Assembly (NCBI RefSeq): GCF_035083965.1
Contig: NC_089738.1
Location: 8,334,734 to 8,398,733 of the forward strand
Direction of reading: 5' to 3'
From: Branchiostoma lanceolatum
Taxonomy: Eukaryota > Chordata > Leptocardii > Amphioxiformes > Branchiostomatidae
Length of the DNA: 64,000 nucleotides
Part shown: in pieces, positions 43,037 to 53,066 of the stretch
How the letters are laid out: every line of letters begins with the position of its first letter
How positions within the stretch are numbered: position 1 is the stretch's first letter
The notes under the pieces: model-generated
Told to the model about the DNA's origin: nothing
What the model saw: the letters and a program-made list of their open reading frames with translations, nothing else
The model's database searches: none
Made by a program: the position numbers and the translations under genes

Positions 43037-43075
43037 ATGGCTCTTCCCTCTGATCTGGATATCCAGGTACTTTAA
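43037..43075 (+). other. Upstream ORF of the LRR receptor
   Basis: Twelve codons and a stop in the predicted 5' UTR. Its start (GTAATGGCTCT) is the same 11 bases as at the main start, as if the start region had been duplicated. It could dampen translation of the main frame. Confidence 0.4.
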
Positions 43076-43115
43076 AAACGTAACGTGTACACATGCCGCA
43101 GTCGTAGTCGTAGTA

Positions 43116-45950
43116 ATGGCTCTGAAGAAAGGACATGTCATGGTCGCTCTTCCTTGGCTGATTCTGGTGATTGCCTGCGTAGGTTCGTCTAACCTCTACC
43201 TTCCCCTGTGTAACAAAGCTGACTGGTCAGAATGTATACGTGACACTATGAACTTGGCCTTCAAGAGCTACCCAGAAGGTATATGTATCGTGTGTAATGA
43301 CCAGGAAGAAAGCATGGTTAATGTCAGTACTAGTCCTGATCGTACAGCTTGGCGGATTGGCACAGTCCTGGCAATAAGACGTCATCCATTCGGCGTTCTG
43401 TCGGCAAAGAAACTAAAGTCCTTTGCCAACTCTTCATTGCTGGCTCTGATAGAAGATGAAATCACAGACTTAGCGGAAGGCGCTCTGAGTGGGTTTGTCC
43501 GACTGGAAATGTTGAGTCTGGACTTCAACAAGTTGACACATGTAAAACAGCATTGGTTCACTGGAGTAGAGAATCTCAGTCATCTTGGCTTGTCTGATAA
43601 CAAAATAGCAAAGATTGACCCAGGATGCTTCAGAAACATGTCTATGCTTCTCGTACTGAACCTTCAGAACAACCTATTACAAGTCGTAGATTCTACCTGG
43701 TTCGTTGGCCTATCAAATTTAGCGTATCTGTACTTGGGGGAAAATGACATAGCAAGCATCTCTCCAGGCGTGTTCACACATATGCGTATCTTTGAGTTGT
43801 ACCTACAGAGAAATACTCTTTCTTGTCTAGATTGGGGGGTACCATTGGTACCAAAGTTTTTGACAACTTTTTATGTCAGTGGTGACAGCTTGATGACCGT
43901 ATATGACGAAACGCCACACAAAATCGTATGGAGCCTATCCATACATAAAGACAATCAGCACAAACAGTTCTTCACTGTCGAAGTGCCAAACTTCTATCTC
44001 TGTGTCGTAAGTGATCCACGAAGTGAGAAGTCTCTAGTGTGGAAGTTTGACTCAGTAAAGATTATCCCTCGTTGGGAATCGAAAACTCTAATGTATCCCG
44101 TTCTGTGTATTGACTCGGACAGATCTCCGCAAAAGATCATCAGTTCGCCCCGGTTTGTTATCATGGCTACCGAAGCCTCTCCGGACAATCTTGCCCTACA
44201 CTACCCGGATAAGTGCAGGCAGGTGTGGAAACACAATGCCGGCATTACTGTGCCATTTAAGGATAACTCAGTCGTACAACTGGTCTCTATGGGTAGAGGA
44301 AACACAACCATGACAGACGTTGCTATTTTGTTTGACGACACAAAAAACACAAAGTCAGTCGACTACACGACGAACATATCCTGTGTGGTGCTCTCCAATC
44401 GTTATCCATCTTCAGTGTCCTTCAACATTTCGCCGGTCCCAAAAATTCCCCACAAAGCCTGCCCAGTGCGCAGAGATGACACTGAACAAGTTAGCTTTCT
44501 GACATCGGCCCCGATTCCAAAATCTCAAAGTTTAGGAGACCACAAACCTCAGACATCGGCACAAACGACGGCCCAGACCACACTGAAGCCATTGGTAACT
44601 ACGTCTCCATTTCGAATCAACACTCTCCTGACCACTCTTTACCACAACACATCAGTATCAAACCCTATTATCATCCCTGTTGTTGTCTCAGTGGTGGGAA
44701 TTCTATTCCTGATACTTTTGGTAGCCTTTCTGCTGAAGATGTGCCTCCCAAAAGTACGAAACAACGGCTTGCAGAACATCGTTGATACACACGCACGGAT
44801 ACAAGGTCTTGTCTCGTGTGCGGCAATGCCTTCGGGTCTACGTATGATTCAACCCGCTGATGATCCCCCACACACCTACTGTGAGATCCCAGATCATCTA
44901 GCTGCTGCTCAGCGGCCTCTGCCCAGCCTCCCACACACGTATTCTGAGATCCCAGATCATCTAGCTGCTGCTCAGCGACCTCTAGATCCACCTAGCCTCC
45001 CACACGCGTATACTGAGATCCCAGATCATCTAGCTCTTGCTCAGCGGCCTCTGCCTAGCCTCCCCCGAGAATACCAAAATGTGACGGCGTCCTGTTGGTC
45101 ATTGCCAGCTCGTCTCCCTTCTGCCACCCAAGAAGACAGTCTAGATGACGAAACTATCCGTTTTTACAGTGCAGCTGCAGAGCCATTACTTCCTACATTC
45201 ACAAGAACTAGACAAAATCGAAGAATATATCGGGGCAACGATGCCGAGACTTTACTCAGTCGTCATTGTAACGCTGACAGGATCATTGCTGTATATAGGG
45301 TGCCCAAGGTCAGACATCATGATTGTGTTATGATGTATAGCAATCATAAAACCTATTGGCCGTGGAAGATCCCAAGGGAGGGGGCCCGTAACACACCACG
45401 GCGTGCGTCCCTCCCCAGCATACTACCGAACACCTACTGGCCATGGGAGATGCCGGAGGAGGGAACCAGTAGCACACCACGGCGTGCGTCCCTCTCTACA
45501 CTACCTAACACCTACTGGCCATGGGAGATCTTGGCTATAGAAGGAACCCGTATCAGATCACGGCGTACGTCCCTCCCCCTCTCTACACTACCTAATACCT
45601 ACTGGCCATGGGAGATCCTAGCTAGAGAGGGAACTCGTATCAGATCACGGCGTGCGTCCCTCCCCCTCTCCACCCTACCGAACACCTACTGGCCATGGGA
45701 GATGCCAAGGGAGGGAACCCGTAACACACCACGGCGTGTGTCCCTCCCCCTCGCCACAGCACCTAACACCTATTGGCCATGGGCGATTCCAGGGAAGGAA
45801 ACCCGTAACACACCACAGCGTGCTTCCCTCCCCCTCTCCACACTACCTAACACCTACTGGCCATGGGCGATTCCAGGGGAGGGAACCCGTAACACACCAC
45901 GGCGTACGTCCCTCCCCCTCGCCACAGCACCTAACACCTACTGGCCATAG
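43116..45950 (+). CDS. LRR transmembrane receptor with repetitive tail
   Basis: One open frame of 944 codons, no intron needed. It has a signal peptide (about 1-25), then about five leucine-rich repeats (about 108-238; consensus LxxLxLxxNxI). A region of about 270 residues follows with scattered cysteines and no domain I recognise, then a Thr/Ser-rich stalk and one membrane helix (about 516-540). The tail begins with three repeats of YxEIPDHL (Y-C, Y-S and Y-T versions, from about residue 588) and a YQNV site. From about 744 there is an array of 28-29 residue units, each TYWPW followed by a basic RRxSLP-type motif. Outer LRRs and inner phosphorylatable repeats suggest a surface receptor, but no TIR, kinase or death domain is present. 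I know no named orthologue. The frame stops at a TAG inside repeat unit 8, while the repeat goes on to 46046. AATAAA lies at 46302. Confidence 0.85.
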   Translation: MALKKGHVMVALPWLILVIACVGSSNLYLPLCNKADWSECIRDTMNLAFKSYPEGICIVCNDQEESMVNVSTSPDRTAWRIGTVLAIRRHPFGVLSAKKLKSFANSSLLALIEDEITDLAEGALSGFVRLEMLSLDFNKLTHVKQHWFTGVENLSHLGLSDNKIAKIDPGCFRNMSMLLVLNLQNNLLQVVDSTWFVGLSNLAYLYLGENDIASISPGVFTHMRIFELYLQRNTLSCLDWGVPLVPKFLTTFYVSGDSLMTVYDETPHKIVWSLSIHKDNQHKQFFTVEVPNFYLCVVSDPRSEKSLVWKFDSVKIIPRWESKTLMYPVLCIDSDRSPQKIISSPRFVIMATEASPDNLALHYPDKCRQVWKHNAGITVPFKDNSVVQLVSMGRGNTTMTDVAILFDDTKNTKSVDYTTNISCVVLSNRYPSSVSFNISPVPKIPHKACPVRRDDTEQVSFLTSAPIPKSQSLGDHKPQTSAQTTAQTTLKPLVTTSPFRINTLLTTLYHNTSVSNPIIIPVVVSVVGILFLILLVAFLLKMCLPKVRNNGLQNIVDTHARIQGLVSCAAMPSGLRMIQPADDPPHTYCEIPDHLAAAQRPLPSLPHTYSEIPDHLAAAQRPLDPPSLPHAYTEIPDHLALAQRPLPSLPREYQNVTASCWSLPARLPSATQEDSLDDETIRFYSAAAEPLLPTFTRTRQNRRIYRGNDAETLLSRHCNADRIIAVYRVPKVRHHDCVMMYSNHKTYWPWKIPREGARNTPRRASLPSILPNTYWPWEMPEEGTSSTPRRASLSTLPNTYWPWEILAIEGTRIRSRRTSLPLSTLPNTYWPWEILAREGTRIRSRRASLPLSTLPNTYWPWEMPREGTRNTPRRVSLPLATAPNTYWPWAIPGKETRNTPQRASLPLSTLPNTYWPWAIPGEGTRNTPRRTSLPLATAPNTYWP
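44870..45075 (+). repeat. YxEIPDHL coding repeats
   Basis: Three 60-66 bp units each code for a tyrosine followed by xEIPDHLA and QRPL, then a run ending SLP. A fourth, diverged unit ends in the YQNV motif. The DNA word GAGATCCCAGATCATCTAGC is identical in all three. Confidence 0.85.
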
Positions 45951-46043
45951 GAGATGGCAGGGGAGGGAACCCGTAACACACCACGGCGTGCGTCCCTCAC
46001 CACACAACCGAACACCTACTGGCCATGGGAGATCGCAGTGGAG
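45345..46043 (+). repeat. TYWPW...RRxSLP coding minisatellite
   Basis: Nine occurrences of TAC/TAT-TGG-CC encode TYWP at 84-87 bp intervals. The unit length is a multiple of three, so the frame is kept throughout. The last one and a half units (45951-46043) are intact but lie after the TAG at 45948-45950. Confidence 0.9.
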
Positions 46044-46609
46044 TGAACCTACGTGAAGGATACTGTAAAATAATGCATTTCAAAGGAGAAAATGAAGTGT
46101 TAGATCGAGATGGTTTTTTGAGTTCGCGATAGCGCTATAGTCATATACTGCTACAGTAATGGAAACACCGGCGCCTTTACTAACCACCGGTCGGAAACCA
46201 CCTACTAGCGACTCGGCAAGGGTGCTAACAAGGACAGAACAGCTTTGAGCCGTGCTCGTAGGATTACCTGTCAGCGATCTAACTTATGTTCCCAAGGAAT
46301 GAATAAAGGCTTTTGACTTTGCTTGAAATTCTTAATAAACATGTATTCAATGTTCGAAGATATCGAGTCTGTGTTTAATTGTGTACATGTCTTAAGCTTG
46401 CTAGTATTCGTGCGTCGTCACCGTAACAGGTACCGGTGCCTACAACACATCATAATACTGTACAATGTACAGTGCGTACATGAAGACATGTAGAGGTTAG
46501 ACAAAGGGGTAGGCAGTCAGAGAATAGGACAAAGAATTTCAAGGTGGTTTTGAGTTTGTGGTGCGGATTCGAACTTAAATGCATTTACCAGGAGAAGGGA
46601 CCAGAAAAA

Positions 46610-46690
46610 CAGTAGGGCGTAGATTTCTGGGAGCCCCTTCTCCAGAAAAAAAAAGCCGCCGGTGCTCCAAGAAGTCTGCGAAGGAGGCTA
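46610..46690. repeat. Right-end fragment of TAGCCTCCTTCGCAGAC MITE
   Basis: It ends GAAGTCTGCGAAGGAGGCTA like the right ends at 33708 and 63276. The left half is missing. Confidence 0.65.
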
Positions 46691-47211
46691 CACACGTACT
46701 TCTTCACACATGTACAGGATACAGCTGATTATGAGGAATTCAAGTTGTCAAGATCCCATATAGAAATCGATGCTATTACTCTTCCTATCCTATCCTACCT
46801 AACCCCTAGGTGAGGAAAAGTCCTGTAAACCATCACTACACTAGGTTTGAGTTCTTGCACTACCAAATACATACTCGGCTTAAATCAAGGCGAGTCTACG
46901 TAGGGCAGGGAAAGTGAAATTCGGGACGGTTAGCATGTTCTACGCGCAACTCTGCATAATGACTGCTGAACAGAACAGTGGCCATTGCTTGTATCTGGAC
47001 GGGATACAAGGTATGACTGTACAACATCCCACATAGCCTCGGCATATCTAGTATCTGCTACTAACGGCGCCACCACATTCGTCATAGGCCGTCGTACATA
47101 ACGCTGTACAAATTATACAAGGCTAGGCTGAAAAAAAGGTTAAAAAGTAACTCTGTACCTCAGGTATTACCTTCATGTTAAAGTAACATTGGGAAATATC
47201 AAATAGCCATG

Positions 47212-47245
47212 TCACCGTGGTGCAAGCGGTCAACGACCCCTATGC
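47212..47245 (+). repeat. SINE head fragment
   Basis: GTCACCGTGGTGCAAGCGGT matches the tRNA-like head of the SINE at 33255-33555. No body is recognised after it. Confidence 0.4.
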
Positions 47246-47514
47246 GACTTATCCGTTGGCATGTGTGGTGGCCGCCATCTTGATTTTGTGACGTCGCAGG
47301 GTAGCCATACCATTTCATGGGAGGGGGTATTTTTGGGGGTCGCTAGCGTTCTCTCTATTTTTAACAAATCGGCACACAACTACCACACATTCAACTCAAA
47401 TTAAAAGAAAAATTCAATATCAATTCATATTTATAAAAATACCCCGTAATCGCTAAACTAGTAAAATAACATAGCAAACCTAAAGTATATGTAGCACAAA
47501 TACTTAACTCTAGT

Positions 47515-47895
47515 TATATAGATGACATCCTCTGGGAACCCCAAAGCTGATGAGAACGTGCGACTAAAAAAAATTGGAAAAAAAAAGTTACCCTCATTAT
47601 AAAATCTACGTGGTCAGGAAGGATGAACAAACCTAACCACACACAGTATGGTATACCGAATAATAGATTCTTCATTTTTGTTCTTTTACATCTTCTTCTT
47701 TGACTTTGGAATTGACTTTGGCTTTCTACGACATCAGTATCCGTTCTCCAAAATATTCTGTTGCAATTTACAGTATATATTTTCTCATTTTGTAGTTGGT
47801 TTGTACGATTTACAGTATGGCCTAAAACGTGTTTTTTTTAAACGAAGGAAAGTTGATGCATGGGCGGATGTTATATAATCAATTCAACATTTATG
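47515..47895. mobile_element. Decayed MITE of the GGCCATGTTGATT family
   Basis: The interior carries the inverse of 15601-16026: TCTTCTTTGACTTTGGAATT, CTACGACATCAGTATCCGTT and the subterminal GATGACATCCTCTGG. The outer ends are damaged (ATCAATTCAACAT on the right). An end of the same type (AATCGAATCAACATGGCCC) lies alone at about 48475-48493. Confidence 0.65.
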
Positions 47896-48189
47896 TACAA
47901 AGAGGGGGGTTGATAAAGTTTTTTAATCTCCTAGTTTACTTAATCAGAGCTCGAAGGCCAGTCACTAAAAAACGCAATCGGCCATCTGGGTTTTATTTCC
48001 CCATCCCTTGAGGGCTGTCAGGTGGTATGTGGAAATTTGTCTTAGTACCAGGAGGGGCTGTTGAGGTCCATGGGCACTGACATGTCGACATGTTTCATTA
48101 ATAAGGGGAAGGGGGGGGGGTGTCACACTAGTGCGCATATTCAAGTCCGTATGAGTTGAGTATTGACGTTTTAATGGTTTTATCGGTTT

Positions 48190-48301
48190 AGGTAAAGTTT
48201 GCGGGGAGGAAGATGTTTTTCACCTTAACCCACCGTTGTGCAGTCTGGTTATCGAACCGAAAAAAAAAAAATATCTTTTTTGGACGCAAACTTTACCTAA
48301 G
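48190..48301. repeat. Small foldback
   Basis: TTAGGTAAAGTTTGC at the left and GCAAACTTTACCTAA at the right are inverted copies around a roughly 80 bp spacer with an A tract. Confidence 0.6.
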
Positions 48302-48666
48302 CCAAATAACTGTTCATACGGATCGGATATACGCTTTCGTGTGAACCCTAAATTACGTTTCAACACAAATTTTAGACATGTGTCTTGCGCTTGGAAACTT
48401 TGATTGGGTTTCTCGGGGTTGGAAATACAATTTAAACAACATATCTTTAACAACAATTACTTCAGTTCCATACAATCGAATCAACATGGCCCAATGTAGC
48501 ATTACAACCTTTGCATGTGACTAAAATGTTTTAACAAATGAATTGATAGAAACATAAAAACAGAACGCTTCATCCTTATGAGGAACAGGAACAGAAATGA
48601 GAAAACAGAAGTGCGACTACGTTACAAGAACAAAATTGTAAAGTTTTGTTACTCCATCAGTCTAGT

Positions 48667-48854
48667 CTCTTGACCCGAAACCCGTACGGCGAAATGTCCA
48701 TGTATGGCTCAAGCAAAAGACAAAACCCGAAACGAGAAGTATGCATTCACGATACCAAGGAGGTTGTCTATGAAACCATCACTCTCTCGACTCGAAATCC
48801 GTAAGGAAATGTCTATGTTTGGCCAAGGCAAAAGACGAAACAAGAAACGGGAAG
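48667..48854 (+). repeat. Tandem pair, 117 bp apart
   Basis: CTTGACCCGAAACCCGTACG and CTCGACTCGAAATCCGTAAG start two copies that share GAAATGTCTATG-TTTGGC, GCAAAAGACGAAAC and GAAACGGGAAG. They lie about 230 bp upstream of the four-helix protein's start codon. Confidence 0.6.
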
Positions 48855-49032
48855 GAGTCTATACAGTAAGTATGTATGCCCCCCTCCCCACCCCTATGGA
48901 CGTTTAACTGGGACTTCCTCTTTTTCGCAAATGATTAAATCATTGCATCAGAGACATGTGGTTGATGCAAAATATGCCTGTAACGTTGTCCATTTATGGT
49001 AAACCGTAAGATACAACGTAATGACTGGGTAA

Positions 49033-49041
49033 ATATAAAAG
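49033..49041 (+). promoter_or_regulatory. TATA-like box of the TMEM272-like gene
   Basis: ATATAAAAG lies about 45 bases upstream of the ATG at 49084, so the 5' UTR would be very short (about 20 bases). Confidence 0.5.
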
Positions 49042-49083
49042 GGTAGTGATTCAAAAACCCTGTGTGAAGAGTGTGGGTCCAAC

Positions 49084-52000
49084 ATGGCCGACTTGGAGTC
49101 AGAAAACACCAAACCTTTCCTTCGACTCTACAGCCGGCAGTCGGACGATACAAGTCTCGGAACGGAAGGTAAGAATGTCTAGTTTACAAAAAAGGTTGAC
49201 AATGAACGCAAATGGACATGACTATAACTAAAGTATTGAGTGATAAAATGTGTTTGTGTTGTACTGTTGGATCAATCAATCAATCAATCAATCAATATAA
49301 AATGGAGTGGGGGAAGGAACATTGCTCCGAGGGCGCTGTACTTGATTAGCCTGTGACAGTAAGTCAATACTCAACACAAAATTCGAATTCGGTATACATA
49401 TTGAGATATCAATAGAAAATCGTTATTTTCATAAAGTATAGATTGGTTGTGGGCATGCCTATATATTTGCAGTACTGACGTACATTTGCTTAGTGATATA
49501 TTAAATTTTTCAGGAAATCGTGCTGTATAACACTCTACCATTTCTATGGTAGGAAGTAAATGTAGAAGTAGAAGCTTGTACGTAAGTACATACATATACA
49601 GCTATAGCATAGAGATACCATAAAGATAGCATTGTGCATTCACTGGCTTTAGCAATAGGTTATACGACAGCAAACAATTTTAAAAATACATGAAGTGAAA
49701 GTGAAACACGAGAAGTGAAAGCTTGTGGTACACAACCTCTTTCTAGCTGTCAGGGGCTGATACATTTCGCCCCCCTCCCCTGGTTAGGGCGCGGTCACAT
49801 TTATAGTTGTGGGTCGTCGCACAACTTTGTCGTAGGATTCAAATAGGCTTCGACAGAACCTACCGCCGACAAGGATCTAAGACTGCCATTTCGGTGACAG
49901 GACAACTGAATTTGGTACGACGCATGTACGACTATCCCAAGAATACCCTCAGTTTTAGCATGCACGACGATTTTACGACGTTTGTGACCGTTCGACCGGG
50001 GCTTTAGTCAGGGGTCCCTAAGACATGTAAGAATGGTGATTTTAGTAAGACTTAGCTAAGAGAAGTTGGACTTGAATTAAAAAAGTCAATCTTATTCAAT
50101 TTCAACTTAGATGGAATCCTCATCTACGATAAGCTAACCCAAGATTAATTTCTTCATTAGTTATTAACTATTACATGTATTAATATAATTATCAATTTTA
50201 ATCAATTTTTTTAGATATTTTTTAGACATTTTTGTTAATCATTTGTCAATTTTTGCATTATATGTTTGTAAGCTTTTATTGATCCTTTCATTGATTTTCC
50301 ATTGAATTCTCTATTAATTTTATATCAATTATTCCAGTAGGGTGCGGTGGACCACAGTGGAAGCTGTTTGGAATCATCCTTCTGGTGTTAACGTTCGCCG
50401 GAGTGGAACTCGCAGCAATTGGAGTCGGTAGGAACAAATTTCACCTGATCACACAGAATACAGCACACAAGACAAAAACGTAACACATACATATTTAAGC
50501 ATGTAAAATAAATCAGTATTCTGGATTTATTTTTAAGCCAAGATAGCTTTTCTTGCACTGTAGTGTAGGGCACATATAGTAACGGGGGTACTGACGTTTT
50601 CAATATTAGAGTCCTTATCAGTCAAGAACATCACCAAAAGTAGCAAATACATTCCTCACTACCTAACATCTTTCGTTATTATCATAATACACACAATGGA
50701 AAACTAAATAAATCATGAATATCATTCACTTGAATATTCGAAGCGTGAGGTTGATCCTGTTTCGTAGACATTTCCGCCTGCCCATTTGTTTCGATTCCTT
50801 GTTTTCGAAATAAGAGTTTTAGTTGAGATACACAAACCAATCTTGTTTAGTTCTAGCCTAGCTGAGTGCCAGCCTTTTTATCTTCCGTCCGCTACCCTAG
50901 CTCCGCTGCGCTACCCAAGCTCCACCGCGAGGAGCGGAGCTTAGGTAGCGTACGGAAGCTAAAAAGGCTGGTACTCGGGCTAGTTATCTCCATGAAAAAT
51001 GGAGATATTGTTTTTGGCGTGTTTGTGTGTGTGTGTGTGTGTATGTGTTTGTGTTTCCGGACTCTTGTAGTCAGCATAACTCAAGAACCTCTTGATGGAT
51101 TACAATGATATTTGGTATGTGGGCGGGTGTTGTGAAGCCGAAGGTCAGGGTCGATTTTGGGCCCCCTGGTATGTGACCTTGGTACTGCAGCAGAACTTCA
51201 ATTTTTGTATCTTTTGACCTGGACGTGCTGTGGTCTTGATTTTTGGATGGGAGATAGCTTGTGATGTAATTAAGAAGTGGTGTAGGTTTGGGCACCCTAG
51301 CAGCTTGCTCTGGAACTGCAGGGGCGTTATTGTGAAAATCTTCTAAGGAGTATAACTGAACAAAGGAACAACGGATTTCCATGATATTTAGTATGCAGGT
51401 AGCTTAGACAGAGATATACACAATGAAGTGCAAATTATGCTAATTGGGACTTAATTTGCATAGATAATGAGGGAAATCTATATTTGCTGTGTTTTCCATT
51501 ATAAAACTCAAATACATGTAACATATGTACTTTATGGAAAGTGGAGCATCAACAGATACCAATTATGCAAATAAATTCCTGATTTGCATAATCAATGCAA
51601 AAACACCGAAATTCATCAAATTTTAAAATTATAGGACTGTCAATATTGCAACATGTTTAAGTAAGATAAAGGTGTTTATGATAAAGCATATATTATGTAA
51701 ATGTGTAAGTCATTTGCATAAATAGACTTGTTCATGGAGATATGAGGTCGCGGAACTCTTGTTTTAAATTAGTTCTTCTTTGCATTTAGAAATCTATTTT
51801 GTTCTTTGCAATGATTTTTTATAAAGTTAGTTGTTAAAAGTCCTTCTCGCACCAGTGGTACATAGGGCAGCGTCCATCTCCGTTTCTGTAGCCCTTGGGC
51901 CACGCAACTTCATCACTACAGCAGGGGGCTAGTCCGCTGGTAGCGGTGTGTGTTCAACTACCATACTCTTTCTCAAATGTGCTGAGTGCTAAGCAGAAAA

Positions 52001-53066
52001 AGCACTAAGTACCATATTTCTAAAGTCTATGGTATGATTATAGAACATAGATCTAGTGAAATGGGGAAATAGACCTTGATGACGTCACATGTTTTGCAGG
52101 AGCTGCGCATGTGCACCAGTGCGCCGTGGAAGAGAAGATCCCAGTGTTCCTTGTGGTTTCCGGTGCGCTATGCCTGCTGGGAGCCGTGACAGGTGTGAGG
52201 CGACCACGTGGGGATCACGTGGACACCTGCTGCTGCAGCTACACCTGCGACAGGTACAACATACCTGTGGTGCTGTTGATTGCAGGATGGTTCATTACAG
52301 GTGATTGTTTGTTTGTTTGTATTGTATACCCGAAAACCTTCTCAAGGCGTATGTGTAACTCACCAGGTTTGTACTGATCAGTACAAGCTGCATATCAGGA
52401 CTAGTTTATTTTATCCACTAACACCGGAATGGTCCCCTACTCTTTTCGATAAGTGTGGTGGGTTCTTTTACGTGCTCGAAGTGTGGCTCTCCTAAAACAC
52501 GGGACCTCCATTGAGCATCCTATCTGAAGCACGACCTTGACCGAAGCTTGGTACTCGGTGAATTGAATAGATTCTTGTTAAGCGCCTTTGCTAAAGGCAC
52601 ATCGTCGGCCGGGGCATGTCAAGGGATTCGAACCCTGGACCTCTTGGTGCTTATTGACATATTACGGTCTGTAGCAAGAATAAGTCAGAAAACGATATTT
52701 GGTTTTTGGTGGGGTGTTGATATACGTAAGACAATTTCGATTTGGGGCCTCGTATTATATCATGTATAACCGCGCACATGGTATATCGTAACCTTAAACA
52801 TTTCTCTTCTAGTAGATTCATGTTTCTGTTGTTCTTTTACAGGCAATGTGTGGGTGTACTCTGTGTACCCTAGCGTCGTCACCGTAGACCCCCAAAGCAC
52901 ATCGTACTGCCAGCCCACACTTTACTACTTCGCATTCTGTTACGTCACGATCAAGTGGATTATGGCTATCCTGGGTGCCATGGCATTACCGTTCGTCATG
53001 ACGTCATTCCCCCCGTTGTTCACGATACAGTCGACAGGCGGCAGATACGGTTATGTCCCCTTTTAG
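49084..53066 (+). CDS. TMEM272-like four-helix membrane protein
   Basis: Four exons: 49084-49168, 50338-50427, 52100-52300, 52843-53066, all introns in phase 1, giving 199 aa. After a short polar N-terminus come four hydrophobic segments: GIILLVLTFAGVELAAIG, PVFLVVSGALCLLGAV, IPVVLLIAGWFITGNVWV, and a C-terminal helix through YFAFCYVTIKWIMAILGA. Between helices 2 and 3 lies a Cys cluster (CCCSYTC). After helix 3 is GNVWVYSVYP, with YC before helix 4. This order and the GNVWVYS signature match the uncharacterised TMEM272-like family as I remember it. The function is unknown. It probably sits in the plasma membrane with both ends inside. Poly(A) candidate AATAAA at 54067. Confidence 0.8.
49271..49298 (+). 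repeat. (ATCA)n microsatellite
   Basis: Six to seven ATCA units in intron 1 of the TMEM272-like gene. Confidence 0.85.
49785..50008. mobile_element. MITE-like element
   Basis: The left end TTAGGGCGCGGTCACATTTA and the right end (inverse: TAAAGCCCCGGTCGAACGGT) are loosely inverted. GTCGTCGCAC near the left and GCACGACGA near the right continue the symmetry. No gene. Confidence 0.5.
50853..50983. mobile_element. Short palindromic MITE
   Basis: CTAGCCTAGCTGAGTGCCAG on the left pairs with CTGGTACTCGGGCTAG on the right. The inner arms share AGCCTTTTTA-CTTCCGT and AGCTCCGC, giving about 130 bp of near-perfect hairpin. Intron 2 of the TMEM272-like gene. Confidence 0.8.
50984..51762. repeat. Dispersed repeat with CATGGAGATAT end
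   Basis: It begins near TCCATGAAAAATGGAGATAT, has a (GT)n tract at about 51021-51045, then phrases such as TTGATGGATTACAATGATAT and GATTTCCATGATATTTAG. It ends near GTTCATGGAGATATGAGGTC. The repeated 'CATGATATTT-GTATG' wording suggests a decayed dispersed family. No ORF. Confidence 0.45.
52415..52660 (-). mobile_element. tRNA-derived SINE, second copy
   Basis: The body on the minus strand (GTAAAAGAACCCACCACACT, then AGTAGGGGACC) matches the SINE at 33255-33555. Its B-box-like GGGTTCGAATCCC lies at about 52624-52636 on the minus strand. Intron 3 of the TMEM272-like gene. Confidence 0.6.

Larger units (their letters stand above)
46047..49083. other. Intergenic, repeat-rich
   Basis: It holds the LRR gene 3' flank, a decayed TACTGTAAATGCA-family fragment (about 46105-46150), a MITE end (46610-46690), a SINE head (about 47212), a MITE (47515-47895), a foldback (48190-48301) and a 117 bp tandem pair (48667-48854). 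No gene was recognised. Confidence 0.5.
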
